NCBI RefSeq assembly: GCF_030247195.1
Contig: NC_080671.1
Span: 36,306,343-36,370,342, forward strand
Length of the DNA: 64,000 bases
Reading direction: 5' to 3'
Source: Topomyia yanbarensis
Taxonomy: Eukaryota > Arthropoda > Insecta > Diptera > Culicidae
Shown here: positions 34,565 to 47,140 of the stretch, piece after piece
Position numbering within the stretch: the stretch's first letter is position 1
Layout: each line of letters starts with the position of its first letter
Made by a program: the position numbers and the translations under genes
The notes under the pieces: generated by a model
The model's input: only the letters and a program-made list of their open reading frames with translations
What the model was told of the DNA's origin: nothing
The model's database searches: none

Positions 34565-35620
34565 CAGCGCAAATTCGTCAGTTGGGTGTTCGCAAGCTGG
34601 GGCAAGCCCCAACAAAAAGACACTCTTATGTCAAAACTGAAAGTCAAGAACTGATTGACGTTTGAATGTCATTGATTTCAAGGGGTTCATTGGTTGATTT
34701 CTGTGGCAATCTAGGAAAAAAGCATACTTTGAAATTCAATGGAATTTTATTTTTTGAATTCATATTCCGGAATGTTTTGAGTTAAATAAATGTGTTAAAT
34801 GTTTCGCTTCTTCCATTCAGCATCAGTTAGTTTGCGTCGCAGAGAGGTTAGTTTACTAACTTTTGAAGGTCATATCTGATGTATTCAATCACATTATCCA
34901 CTATTTTTTAGCTACCCGGATAGAATTTTACAATAGCATTTACCCTACAAACAATCATAAAATAATAAATATTATAGTTATTACTGTTTCAACATTGTTC
35001 GATGCCTAGATCTCACAGTAGATTTACAATAAAATTTCATGTAACAACAAATTTCACTGTTCAGCAAAAAACTGATACAGTGCATTCACATTAAGTTTTA
35101 CTGTTTTCGAGAAAAAAATGTATGGAGAAAAATTGATTTTTTTAATGTTAAGATACATAACCACCCCCCTTTTCACTGTAAAAGTCTATTTTACATTGAA
35201 ATTTACTGTATAAACAATAAAGTTTATTGTTTTTGTATTGTAGCATAACACTAAAACTTACTGTAAATTATTGTAAAATTACTGTACTGTCACAGTGAAA
35301 TTCATGGTTTTCTTACTGTACATTTCTATTCGGGTAGTGGCAACGTAGTATCCATTTCCTGTTTTGTGTGAAGGAATTTATCAAAAAATAAAAATCAAAA
35401 AGAACACTAATGACATAGTTTGTCACAAAAAACAACTTTAAACTGGAAGGAAACAGCCAACTTTTGCGAATTGTAAATTATTTCTGTTTATTTTTTATGA
35501 AAGAAAACAAAAAATCGGCGATTCCCTTGGGTAATTTTTGTCAGCTGTCAGTTGCCCCAATTAACGGATATGATTCGCTAGTTGGGGCGCAGTCGTTATC
35601 CAACTAACGAATTTGCGCTG
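34565..35620. mobile_element. Mariner-like TIR element, CAGCGCAAATTCGT
   Basis: 1056 bp; the left end CAGCGCAAATTCGTCAGTTGG is matched by the inverse at the right with one difference. TA flanks both ends (34563-34564 and 35621-35622). It contains another inverted-repeat element (34912-35337). No transposase is evident. Confidence 0.85.
34912..35337. mobile_element. Nested element, TIR CTACCCGRATAGAA
   Basis: The ends CTACCCGGATAGAATTTTAC and its inverse (TTCTATTCGGGTAG at the right) enclose 426 bp of AT-rich DNA with repeated 'ttactgt' motifs. No target duplication could be fixed. Confidence 0.7.
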
Positions 35621-35757
35621 TATAGAGGTGTGCGCAGTGCCGCCGCCGCCGCGCCGCGCCGGCGATTGCAGGTAAAAATAGTAAGCACTACTATACAATA
35701 GCGCTTACTATTTTTCTCTTACCTCAAATCGGCGGCACTGTGCACAACTCTTGTATA
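35621..35757. mobile_element. Small MITE abutting the mariner-like element
   Basis: Ends 'agaggtgtgcgcagtgccgcc' and the inverse of 'agagttgtgcacagtgccgcc' enclose ~90 bp. The centre is a hairpin of 'aaaatagtaagc' and its inverse. Its left TA appears to be the same TA that ends the neighbouring element. Confidence 0.7.
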
Positions 35758-36454
35758 GTAGTCCCGACTTACCATTCGTGCTGGTGAAGTAGTTCACGAA
35801 ATCATGAAATGTTATTCATGTATTCGTGAACTGGTTCATGATTCTTAACATAATAATCCCGATTTACCATTCGGGGTCGTGATATAGTTCACGAAATCAT
35901 AGAATATTATTTATATATTCATGGACTGAAAGTCACAACTTACCATTCGTGCTCGTGAGATAGTTCGCGAAATCATAAAATGTTTTTCACGTATTCGTGA
36001 ACTGGTTCATGATTCCTAGTATAATAGTCGTGACATACCATTCGTGCTCGTGAAATAGTTCACGAAATAATCAAAGATTACTCATGTATTTGTGAACTGG
36101 TTCATGATTTCTAGTACAATAGTCACGACTGACCATTCATGCACGTAAAATATTTCACAAAATCATGAACTATTTATTATTCATGGGCTCGTAAACTAGT
36201 TCATGATTTCTAGTACTAGAATCTATCTTGCGTGCGATATTTGGAAGGTATCCCTAATCATTTTCAATTTCATACAACATGGTCATGAAATTTTCACAGG
36301 AACTATTTCACAAAATCTAGAGTATTATTGGTAGAATAATTTTTGTTCCATGCACTATTTCATAAAATGTAATATGTCCAGCTGCCAGCGACCAGTAGAA
36401 GGCACGAGCAGTAGATATATGAAAACTATTAGGACCTAGAACATGGTTATTCCT

Positions 36455-37535
36455 TTTTTTTATTTCGTTTATTTGACACGGCTCATAGCGGTAGCTTAAC
36501 GGAGTCGTGGATCTTTTATGTGTTTACAATATGTAAAAAAAAATAGAAACAAATATTATTGATTGAGACCTTCTTTCGCGGCTCGCCTACTGCGTCATGG
36601 GGACCATTTAATTCTCTCCTGTCCTCCATATCAAGGTCATCATCGTTAAAAGTGCCTTGGTGTTCGCGACCAGATGTTCTTTCCTGCTTCTTGCACTTAC
36701 GGGTGACCAATGTAAATCCGTCGTCATTGTTATTATCTTCATCACCGATGTTGCTTACAGTGGTTTTTGGGGTGCTGGATGCTGCTTTGGCAGTTGTCAA
36801 GTTGTCAGTTGGACTGAACAGCTGCCACAAATTTGGCAACCGTTTGTAGTTCAGGTAGTGGTATTGAAAACTCTTTTTTGGGTTGGTTTGCCGTGGATGC
36901 GTTGGCAATCGGTAGAGATACATTCTCCTCTGTATCTTCCGCGAAAGGTTGTCCGTGGTGCGCTATCTGATTACAATACTTGCACGTAGGAGTTTGCCTC
37001 TCATGGGTGCATAACGTAGTTTGATTAATAGTAGCTTCGTGGGTTTTGAGTTTTATTGTCAAGTGGGAGGGGATAGATCTTTCGATTCGCATCCTCACCA
37101 CAAGAACACCGTTAGGTGTACTTCTCCGTATTGCGAAATGTATTCTGCAGCTAGATCAGGAGGGTTACGTGGTGATAGGTCGTGTAGCTTTACATCTACA
37201 TAGTCTTTTTCTATTTACACGGGAATGTTAATTCCGACTTTATCACCTTCAGCCACGTGCTTCAAGTAGTTCTGCAAAACGAAACGTTCGACTCGGGCTA
37301 ACGTGTTGAATGATATAAGCACTACATTGCGAAGATGATGATACTGTAGATACATAACCTCCTTGAGCTTAAGCTGCATCTTCACCTTCAGCAGGTATTC
37401 ACGAAAACTCAATCTTATTGAACAGAATTTAAAGTCAACGACCGCTGTGTTGGATCGGAGCAAAGATTTTTCGTCAACTTTAGGGGAGAGTGAGGACACT
37501 TTATCCTTGGGGATATTTAATTCCCTGGCCATATC
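36455..37535 (-). pseudogene. ORF1-only LINE, copy A (degraded)
   Basis: On the minus strand from 37532: RLSFREYLLKVKMQLKLKEV, then IERSIPSHLTIKLKTHEATI with a single zinc knuckle (CKYCNQIAHHGQPF, final Cys replaced by Phe), then the acidic region DEDNNNDDGFTLVTRKCKKQ. A 3' UTR with 'gatccacgactccgttaagc' and an A-rich end at about 36455 follow directly. There is no endonuclease or reverse transcriptase between them. Frameshifts separate three reading-frame pieces. Copies B and C lie at 53092-54286 and 52580-59341. Confidence 0.75.
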
Positions 37536-39498
37536 TCCTAATCTATAGTCATAAAGTTATCACAATATCAAAAGGAAATGAAATATTTGGTCGTTTATGA
37601 TGTTTAAAAAACAAATCTGATGAGTTACATATGGTTTGGAAAAGTTGTGTAATATTTTAGAAAATATGTGTTTAAATCCATCTCGAAGATCTTTCCACAA
37701 CGGTGAACGGTTGTATGAGATCGTCGAACTAACTATTTATGAATATTTTCAAGTACGATTACTTTCTAAGTACTTTTACCTGGAAAAACACGTTATTCGA
37801 AAAAAAAAAATTCACTATGCATACAAAAAATAAATAAATTTTGTTCGCCTTATGCAACAGGTATCTTTGATCCCTGTAACACTGGGTATTCTTGATCCCT
37901 ATTATTAGTTCTCTCAAACACTTTCGAAATTGATAGAAATAGAAAAACATCGTTCTCTTAACGTACCTGGCACTATTAATTGGTCTAAAATGTTTTTTCC
38001 GTGAACAAATGATGGTATAAATTATTGAAGGTTGGAAAAGCCAGTTAAACAACACTGATTTACCGCAAATACTTGTCTTGACTTTCTACTGTGGTTAAAG
38101 TTTGACGTGCATCTAAAAAGCTAGTCTTATTAATCAATTTGTCAGGAGAGATGATTAGCTGAACTTTCGTATCTATAGGTCATAGTGTGCTTTGTTTCTT
38201 TAGCCCTAGTGGGCGGGGGATCAAGTTACCACACGTTTTTACAGAAACCTCGTTTTGGCATGATTTTCAAAATTGTTCATATTACTGACAGGGCATAGTG
38301 TTCGGGTCTATATATTATCCATAGCTCTTACAATTCGAATTGCCTACAAGATGGCGTATTTTGCAATTGAAATTCTTATTTCATTGAAGTTATGAGAAAA
38401 AAAAACAAGAGTGGGAACAAGCGTACCCACTCTCCCCTACTCATGATGGCAAGAATAAATTAAAGGTTTCCTTTGTTCGAGACAATGCACACTAGATCGA
38501 GAGGTTTCTAGTTGTTGTTCACTTGGTTCGATTGTACGGCTGACTTGGGTAAAATTAGAAAGTAGACTCCATCGTTATTCATTCACTCAAAAAAAAGTAA
38601 ACGTTATGCCTATTGATTTTACACATAGATTTTTGCAATTAACGAAGGCAAATAGACACTATTTGCTGGCACATAAATCTAATGTGTGTATTTACAAGAA
38701 ATATTAATCTTACATTCACATTTCATAATTATTAGGCACATAAAACTCCATTCTATAACAATATGCACATATAACTTATGTGTGTGCATACATAGTTTAT
38801 ACAGTTGACACATAGAAGGTATGTGTGCGCGTGATAACAATAGCATTTCTTCTTCATATGAATTTTAAGCGGTTTGAGGCAAATAGAATCGACGTTTGGA
38901 TTTTTTTCAGTGTTTGATAAGGTTCAGTTTTTATGTCGCAACAGAAGAAGAAAACTGCACTGAGCACCAAAAATACATTATAGAGCCACAAATCGTGTTC
39001 GTTATATAGTTTATGGAACAAGATCCCGCTTATTAGTCACACAATTATGTTCCTGTTTATATTGTCACAAAATCATTCCGGGATAAGAACTAGCCCTTCA
39101 GTACACGGCACAGTGGCGGATTTGCCTAAAAACCTGGCCAGAAGTCGAAAATTGCATGGTAGTATTCCGGGTTCTAGTACATATATTGTCCTTCAGATGG
39201 TGCTGCCGCATGCTATTTTGAGTGAAACGCTCCAAAATTTCAATATTTGAGGTGTTGACATATCCAAACCGTTTAAACCATCGCGTTTTGCTCATATTTT
39301 TTATCGAGTGCTCGAAATATCAGTATTATTCAAATGTAGCTGAATTTTGATAAAACTGCCGGTTTTGAATATGGAATAATGGAAATTTATGCTGAAGGTA
39401 TGTGCTTTATTTATATGTATTGATGTCAAAAGATATTATTTTGTTTGTTTATAGAAAATGTCAATAACTTTCACGATTTTGTAGCAGACGGTTGCAGT
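37536..39498. other. Non-coding region, nothing recognised
   Basis: AT-rich sequence without family-like reading frames or bounded repeats. An abundance of 'acata' motifs near 38600-38830 is notable but unassigned. Confidence 0.4.
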
Positions 39499-40098
39499 TA
39501 GGGTTCGCAGTACTGACCCTTTTTGGCGAGAACCGGTACTACGGTACTGAAGCCCTCAGTACCGGTAGTACCGGTAAAGTACCATTACTCGAATATTTAA
39601 AAAAAATCGAAAAAAGCTTCGAAGTGAAACTGAATGCTTAAACTGTTGACCATATTCTCAGATGATTGATTGGTGCTGATGAAAAAAACATGTTCATTGT
39701 TTTAATTGATTCAGAATGGCATGACTCATTACAGCAGAAAATATTTTTCGTATGCGACACCTTCTGTTATTTCAAAATCTAGGTCACTATGAAATTAATA
39801 ACTGCTAAGCGGTGCGACTTTTGTCGACTTCAACAGATGGTAAATGTAAGAAACACGATCAACAACAGTAAATCAAAGCGAGAATGGCAGTAAATCCGAG
39901 CAGGTTGCTCGCATTTCCTCTCTTGATTTTCTGTAAATTGATTTCGACCGGCATACCAAGGCTTTCCTGTAAACTATGGAGTATTGCTTAATTTTCCGAT
40001 CATCAATAATTACAAATCGCCCCATTTGGAGTAGTTCACCAAGTCTAAAATTGTTAGGTACTAAATCGCTGTTCGTTCTTTTATAAATAAAGGTTTAA

Positions 40099-40962
40099 CC
40101 CTTTATAAGGCCCAGCGTTTGGGGCTATTAATGAATGTTATATTAATAGAAACACGGTTCTCTCATTTAGTTTAGATTATATTTACATTTATTTCGTAAT
40201 AAATTTTTTTTTGAAAATATACTGCTACCACCCGTTAGAAAAGGTCAGTCTTTGTAAGGTTTGATGTATTTCCAATGAGATTGGTGTAAATATAAAGACA
40301 TATCGAGCTGGATCAAAAATTTAAAAAAATTTGGTGAGTTTTAACCTGATTAACAGTAGATAACCCCTGGATTCTGAGGATAAGTTGAAAAATGAGACCA
40401 AAGATTACAGACGTTTTATTTTTTTCTTTGCAATTTTTACCACTCATAAACCAAATTTTCGAATTAAAAATAGATGTTTTTACAAATTTACATCACCAAC
40501 TTATAGGGTCTTTAGTATTTTTTCAAAATCGAGCTAATTTTATTGTCCAAAAGGAAATCGCCGTATTTTTTCCCAAAAACTCTTCACCAATCTGAGACTT
40601 TTCACTGTATCTCAATAAAAAGTAATAAGAAGAGTTGTCAGATTCCTAACAAGTAAATTTCATAAGATTGGAACACTTCTCACTTCATACTCCTGCATTA
40701 TATTCTGGTTGCAATTGAAAATCGAAAAATTGAATTGCGCCTTTCGTTTTTTCCCTATTTGCAGAGTGGGCAACTAAAGCGCATCTTGTGTACATGTTAG
40801 AGAATCAACTTGCGCATCATCTATACCAGTTGCGCTTTAGTTCCGCACGCTGAAAATAGGAGAAAAATCGAAAGGCGCAAGTTCACTATTTCGATTTTCA
40901 ACTGCAACCAGAATAAATGAAACGACAAGGTGGCAATATAATTGCCATTGCCTTATAAAGGG
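40099..40962. mobile_element. piggyBac-like non-autonomous element (TTAA duplication)
   Basis: The ends CCCTTTATAAGGC and its inverse are flanked by TTAA at 40095-40098 and 40963-40966. This is the classic TTAA plus CCC signature of piggyBac-type elements. 864 bp, no transposase. It contains an inverted repeat at 40702-40914. Confidence 0.85.
40702..40914. repeat. 213-bp inverted repeat inside the TTAA element
   Basis: The arm 'ttctggttgcaattgaaaat' is matched by its inverse ending at 40914. The similarity continues inwards through 'gcgcctttcg' and its inverse, and a second pair ('actaaagcgca' and inverse). No TSD assigned. Confidence 0.75.
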
Positions 40963-41825
40963 TTAAGAGCAAACCAATGATATGACTTAGACCATAGTCT
41001 CATAACGCGCTACCCAGTGAATAATGGAAACCAATCAGAATGTCGCCAATACAAAAAATTCAAAGCAAATTTTTAGTCTCTTACGCTAGATGCGAATATA
41101 TTGAAATTTAGTACAATATCGTTAAAATTTAATTTCGACAAAATAAAGCAGGAATTTAAACATACCGTTTAGTACAAAGGGAGCTAGTAATGTTCAACTT
41201 ATAGAAGGTAATTAATATAATTAAAAGTCATCTTGCAGACCGATATATTGAAACAGGTCCCCCTAGAGAGTCCACATATTTTCATAAAAATACCGGTACT
41301 GGCTTTTGTTTAGTACCGGTATTGCGGTACCAAAAACGGGTCAGTATTCCCGGGATTTTCGGTACCGGTATTATCGGTACCACAACCCTAGTTGCAGCAC
41401 ACATTTTTGCTACATTATTGAAATACTGTTTTTTGTCCACGTATGTCCAATATGTTTCAAGGCAATTTGTGTTCCTTGAACGATTCTTCATTTGGAGCAT
41501 TATAGAATTCTTGCCCGAATTTGCCCGTTTTTGAGTAATCTTTGGTTAAGTGGAGATGGAGACGGATTATAAGATTTTCTGTTTAAAATATAGACTCGTA
41601 CTTTTAATAACTGCTGCACCTCGGGTTGTCGTAGCGAATCAGACAATACTGCATTTTGAACAGGAAGAATTGTGTATTTAGTGGCGAAAGTTTCATCGAA
41701 ATGCATAAACATTTTCAAAAGTTATCAAAAGTGAAACGCAAAAACCGTAAATAATTTTGGTCGTTCATATTGAAAGCCTGTACTCAAACTACTAATAAAT
41801 TGAATCTATATTATAGAGTGATATT

Positions 41826-41986
41826 TGTAGGCTCCTTTGTTACCGGAAATTAAACACCACTTATATTTTTATATTTCACCGTTTATTATTGTTCGTTAAA
41901 ATCTATGCCCAAGTAAATTGCGTTGCGACTGTCGCGTTCGGCATCCTACTTTTCACTGCTCGCTTTCCATGGCGAGTTGTACATTC

Positions 41987-42019
<33 letters not shown>

Positions 42020-42088
42020 GCATCCATAGATAGCTCTCTTCAGAATGTGTTCGTTACACGCAAAAGTATATTTAGTCAAAACCCTACA
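41826..42088 (-). repeat. 3' LTR of the gypsy element
   Basis: 263 bp, starting TGTAGGCTCCTTTGTTACCG on the plus strand and ending AAACCCTACA. It includes a CT microsatellite (about 41996-42020) longer than that in the other LTR. Confidence 0.95.
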
Positions 42089-42110
42089 ATCCCCCCTAGC
42101 TTTTATAGAA

Positions 42111-45100
42111 TTAGTATGATATATAATCTTTGTGTCGAGCTGGTTCAGCTCTGGAACGTGTTGTCTTCCTTGGGACAGGTTCATGGGAGTTTGAGATTGA
42201 TACGTCAGGTGGGTTTTCCAACTTCTTTAAATGTGTAACATTACGACGAAACTCCTTTCCTGTAGAGTTTGATCGTATGGTTGTGTCGCTTCCCTGTTTG
42301 CGAACAACGTCAAATTCTTCAGGTGCAAATATTGTCTCGAGCTTATTATCCCTCCTCATACGTTTAGCTACTACACGATCCCCTATATCGATGCCACTTC
42401 CTTGAGCATTTCTCTTATTATCGGTGTATAATTTCCCCTTCTGCTTGTTCATTCTATCACGGTCTCTAATTTCCTCATCTTCTAGTCTCATTGGTGGCAC
42501 TAGTGGCAGTTTGTTCCTAATCTTTCTACCGAACATCAATTCTGCTGGTGGCTTTCCAGTTGTAGAATGGTTGGTAGAATGGTAAGTTAGAAGATATTGT
42601 CTCATCTCTTCCCTCCAATCTTTTCCTAGTTCTTGCGCAATCCTCAATCGTTTCAATAATGACCTATTCTGCCGTTCTACCTCCCCATTCATAGCTGGCC
42701 AGTAAGGGATAGTATTCACCAGTTTTATGCCATTAACATCACAATATTCTCGAAATTCTTCACAGTTTTCAGTTAGTTGGGGTCCATTATCAACACGCAA
42801 TGTCAGTGGAAGTCCAAATCTGGAGAAGATTGTTGTCAATTCAGATATTGTGGCAGCTGCTGTAGTTGAGCTCATCTCGCAAACTTCCATATATCTACTG
42901 TAGTAATCTATCACTACAAGTAGATGCTCTCCTTCCGGGAGAGGACCAAGGAAATCAGCTGCAAGATCCATCCACGGTTGATTTGGTAATTCTTTTCGAA
43001 TAAGTGGTTCTGGTGGATTTGGAGCTGACACTAGAGTACACCCTTTGCATTGTTTGACAAAAGACTCAACTTGTACGTCGATTTTAGGCCACCAAACATT
43101 TGCTCTTAAATGTGCTTTCATCATACGCATACCTGGGTGCCCTTCGTGAGCCAATTTCAAAACGTGTGCACGTAAACTTTTGGGTACAATAATTCGATCC
43201 ACTCGCAGTAGAACATCACCTATGGTGCATAATTCATTTGAAATAACTTTGAACACCAGTGGCAAATCATCCAAATTTCCTTTTTCCAAACAGCTTTTGA
43301 TCTCCATGATTTCCGTGTCCTTACGACTTTCTTCTACAATTTCTTCCCATTTTAGTGCCGCGGAAGTTGCAGCAAAAACAGCTATTTCACGAATGACAAT
43401 TTCTTCATTTGGATCGAACGGAATAGCGTTTGCCGTAGACAATCGAGAAAGTGCGTCAGCTATGTTTTTATGCCCGGGAATATATACTATTTTATATTCA
43501 AATGCCTGCAATCGCAGAACCCATCTTTCGATTCGAGCGCACGGTTTCGATTTTGGTGTAAATAGATATTGTAGAGCTTTGCAATCTGTCAGAAGGTCAA
43601 ACTTTCTACCATATAGATACATATGAAAACGTTCTACACTCCACACTAACGCTAATGCTTCCTTCTCGGTCTGACAATACCGGGACTCCGTTTCTGTTAA
43701 TGATTTGGATGAAAAACATATCACACGTGAATCTCCATGTTGATTTGTTTGTAACAGCACAGCCCCCAAACCGACAGGACTTGCATCTGCCATGACACTA
43801 GTTTGATCCTTGGCATCGAAAAACCCCAACTGAGTCACTGCTGCCATTGAATTCTTAATTAATTCAAAAGCATCTATTTGTACTTGGCCCCACACGAATT
43901 TTGTGTCCTTTTTTGTCAATTCTCTTAATGGTTCTGAAATCGTTGCCAGATTGGGAATGAACTTATTCATGTAATTCGCTAGTCCCATGAAGCTTCTTAC
44001 TTCTGATTCCGTCGTCGGTGACCGAAATGACAAGAGAGCGTCAACTTTCGCGCGAGACGGACTAATCCCTTGCTCTGAAATTTGATGGCCTAAAAACTCC
44101 AGCTCCTTCACACCTATCAAGCATTTTTCAGTATTCAATTTCACACCTCTATTTTTCAGAATTTTTAAGACCTACAATAACAATAACACATAATATACCA
44201 CATCAAGTGAAATTTTTTTTCTCTCTAAGATATCAGTATGCATGACATGAACTATAAAATAAACGCTTTATTTTACCTTTTTCAGATTTTCATCATGAAT
44301 ATCCTTCGTTTCACCCTCCACGATAATATCATCTAAATAATAAAAAGTTCCCTCGCATCCTGATAGTAATTCTTCCATTATCCGCTGGAAGATCTCAGGA
44401 GCCGTCACTAACCCAAATGGCAGTCGTTTGAAACGAAAAAGACCACGACTTGTTATGAACGTCGTAATATCTCTCGATTCCGGTGCTAACTCGACCTGAT
44501 GAAATGCTTCGCGGATATCTAATTTGCTCCAAATCTTTCCTTTGCCCAGTCGAGCTATGTATTCCTCTACAACGGGCATTGGGAAACGCTCTCGTACCAC
44601 AGCCTCATTGACACGTCTCAAATCTAAACAAAGTCTAGGTTCTCCGGATGCTTTCCCAACAACAACTAGTGGTGACACCCACGTAGTTGGTCCTTGTTTT
44701 ACTTCAATGCTATCTCGTAACAGTAGTTGTTCGAGTTTCCTATTAACTGCATCTTCCATTGGAATAGGCACTCGGCGCAGTGGTTGAAAAACTGGTTTAT
44801 ATTCTGGATTCATATGAATGCGTGCCTGTACACCTGATATCTTATTAAATGCAGCAAGTGATTTGTCAACAACTTTATTAACTTCTATACCGATCTTCAA
44901 TACACCAAGCTGTTTTGCAGTGAAGTATCCCAACAGGTCTTTCTGTCCACCGTCGACTACAAAAAATTCTGCAATCACTTGTCTCTTTCCGATGGCAATT
45001 TCCGCTTGAAAAGTTCCAACAATTTTCAAAGCTTTGTCGCTTCCATATCCTTTCAGGATTTTGGCTGAACCTTTAGTTGAGCTAATGATGTTTACTTTCT

Positions 45101-46214
45101 CATGCTTCAAAACTTCCCATGTTTTCACTGTAATGAGATTAGCATCCGCGCCTGAGTCAACCAGCATACTTACTCTAATGCCGCCAATCATAGTGGGCAG
45201 TACATTAATATCGTTTCCTCCATAAAACGCATAATATACCTTGTCTTCTACTGAAACGTTCCTCTCGGGAACACTATTAATTTGTTCTACTTTTGGTGGT
45301 TCGACATTGTATGCTCTTTTCAAATTTGACGCTACGGGCATTGTCCCTCTACGTTTAGAACCTTGTTTTAGACACACTGCTTCAAAATGTCCCAGCTGTT
45401 GGCACCTACGACATGTGCGACCTCTTGCCGGACAATCCATCGACCTTGCAATGTGCCCGTCCTTACCACAAGAAAAACAAGTGTTCGGGCGAAAATCCTT
45501 TCCAGTTTTGCTAAGAGCTGGTCGTCTTTGGTCAAATCTGTACGGATTGTACACAGGAACAGGGTTTGCCGCCTGGCTTCTCCTGGTATATCTCACATCG
45601 TAGACTGCTTTGTCGCGCACAGAATCGGTAGTATCCTTTAAATCTTTTAACTGTTGTTCTGTAGCCTCGATTGTACCGGCAAGCTCTTCAATCTCTCTCA
45701 ATGATCTGTCTCGTTTCAAAATACTTTTTTTCAGTGCATCTGAATAGCAATTTTCAACCACAACATCGATGAGATAAATCTCCTTCAAAATCTCGCTGAC
45801 TTCTACCGAGTGCTTTTCGAATCCACAATTTATTGCTTGTTGACGTAGACGCATCATAAAATGGGAAAACTTTTCACCTTGCTCTTGCTTGAGTTTCCTC
45901 AAATTTCTTCTCTCGATTATATCTTGTCTACCGCTTTGGAAGTACCCATCTAACAATTCAATCGCCAAATTGTAAACTTTGGGCTCTAGCGTTACCATTG
46001 GTACTTTATTGTGATCAGGTAAACTTTTAAAAATGCGTTGGAGATCTATTCCTCCGAGGTGCAATAACTTTGCTTTCTTCATTCGCTGATCTTCGACTCC
46101 GTACGCCTCAAAATAACATTCTAGGGAACCTTTCCACACCTCCCATTCTCGCGAAAGCCTATGCTTCTCAATCGCCTCGCATTTGAAAGGTGGAATTGGT
46201 CGCGACTCGTCCAT
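42111..46214 (-). CDS. gag-pol polyprotein of the gypsy element (two segments)
   Basis: Segment 1, 46214-44277, starts at the internal ATG (MDESRPIPPFKCEAI); an upstream ATG at 46271 lies in a low-complexity run. It contains the gag core and two zinc knuckles (CFSCGKDGHIARSMDC with an odd HX6C spacing, and CRRCQQLGHFEAVC). The protease follows (MLVDSGADANLI), then the RT fingers and palm (CLDLRRVNEAV, LPFGLVTAPEIF, YYLDDIIVEG). Segment 2, 44171-42111, resumes as VLKILKNRGVKLNTEKC with RNase H (VMADASPVGLGAVLL, TDCKALQYLF). The integrase has its HHCC domain (HEGHPGMRM and CKGC) and D-D-E core (VVIDYYSRY, RVDNGPQ, NGEVERQNR). All catalytic residues look present. The junction is at 44276/44172. 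Confidence 0.9.
44172..44276 (-). other. Intron-like 105-bp interruption in the reverse transcriptase
   Basis: On the minus strand the donor is CTGAAAAAG|GTAAAATAAA and the acceptor TTGTTATTGTAG|GTCTTAAAA, with a T-rich tract before the AG. Unspliced translation stops two codons in (K-V-K-stop). Removing 105 bases joins HDENLKK to VLKILKNRGV, which is the normal continuous sequence of this reverse-transcriptase region. Confidence 0.75.
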
Positions 46215-46539
46215 CTGCAATTTTTTTTTTATTTTAATTATTTTTTTTATGTGTTTTTTTAATATGCGCATTCATTTTTTTTATTGATTAAAAGAATAAA
46301 ACAAAATAAATGGAAAATGACGGCAGCATTATTAGTCCAATCTTCCCAAATAAATAAAAATGTCAATCAATATTTGATTTTCCTGTTTCAAAATGCACAT
46401 TCAGTCGCTTCAATGCTCAAAACCTTTTTTTTTCATTCCAACATGTCTTGCAGAGCTTTGGTGAACGCTTCTGGTTCTTTGACTTATTCCGCATTTTCCC
46501 AATCGATCACTTTATCCTAAATGCTCTTAAATATCACTA

Positions 46540-47140
46540 ACTACAGATTTACAAATTTCTTGATCATTACTGGTTTACATATACCGTGAACTGTACTGGT
46601 CTTGCATATCATGAACGCTACTGTTCCATAATCTCATAAATGCTACTGGTTTTCATACAGTTTGAACGCTACTGGTTCCCCAATTCATGAACGCTACCTG
46701 TATCCACACATGCCATGATCGAGATTGAATATCCTGTTCATGAACGCAACTAATATACCATAAACGCTACTGGTTCTCAAATATGTATCATGAACGCTAC
46801 TGGTTCGATGCTTCAAGAACGCTACTGGATCTCAAATATATAACATGAACGCTACTGGTTCAATACTTTAAGAACGCTACTGGTTCACACAAACCATGAG
46901 CGAAACTGGTCTCACTGGTACGCAACTAATCGATATAAATCATGAACGCTACACACATACCATGAACGCTACTGGTTCACCCATTTCATGAGCTAAACTG
47001 CTCTCATTGGTCATGTACGCAACTAATCCATATAAATCGTGAGCGCTACTGGTTCACACATACCATGAACGCTACTGGTTCACAAAAAAAACATGAACGC
47101 TACTGGCTCGATCATTCCATGGACGTTATTGATTCACCTA
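46540..47140 (-). repeat. Minisatellite in the gypsy 5' leader, unit about 20-25 bp
   Basis: Roughly twenty diverged copies of 'catgaacgctactggttca' (plus-strand reading) lie between the 5' LTR and gag. Spacers such as 'cacatac' vary. It has no coding role; it falls in the untranslated leader of the element. Confidence 0.85.

Larger units (their letters stand above)
34290..36230. repeat. ~95-bp minisatellite array, interrupted by TIR elements
   Basis: Five diverged units are readable between 35757 and 36230. Each has 'agtc-cga-taccattcgtgct', then 'tagttcacgaaatcat', then 'cgtgaactggttcatgattc'. One or two more lie left of 34562. The array is broken by the CAGCGCAAATTCG element (34565-35620) and a small MITE (35621-35757). 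Confidence 0.75.
39499..41390. mobile_element. hAT-like element with GGTACCGGTA-rich ends
   Basis: It starts TAGGGTTCGCAGTACTGACC and ends with an inverted TAGGGTTGTGGTACCGATAA. The 1892 bp are flanked by gttgcagt (39491-39498) and gttgcagc (41391-41398), an 8-bp duplication with one mismatch. Both subterminal regions carry clustered 'accggtactac/ggtaccggta' motifs on both strands. It contains a TTAA-type element. No transposase remains. Confidence 0.85.

Noticed and set aside
34290..36230. CRISPR-like spaced repeats
   Set aside because: The ~95-bp units are diverged and contiguous without unique spacers, in a eukaryotic context; it is a minisatellite.
43180..43626. 148-residue plus-strand frame
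   Set aside because: Antisense shadow of the gypsy pol gene.
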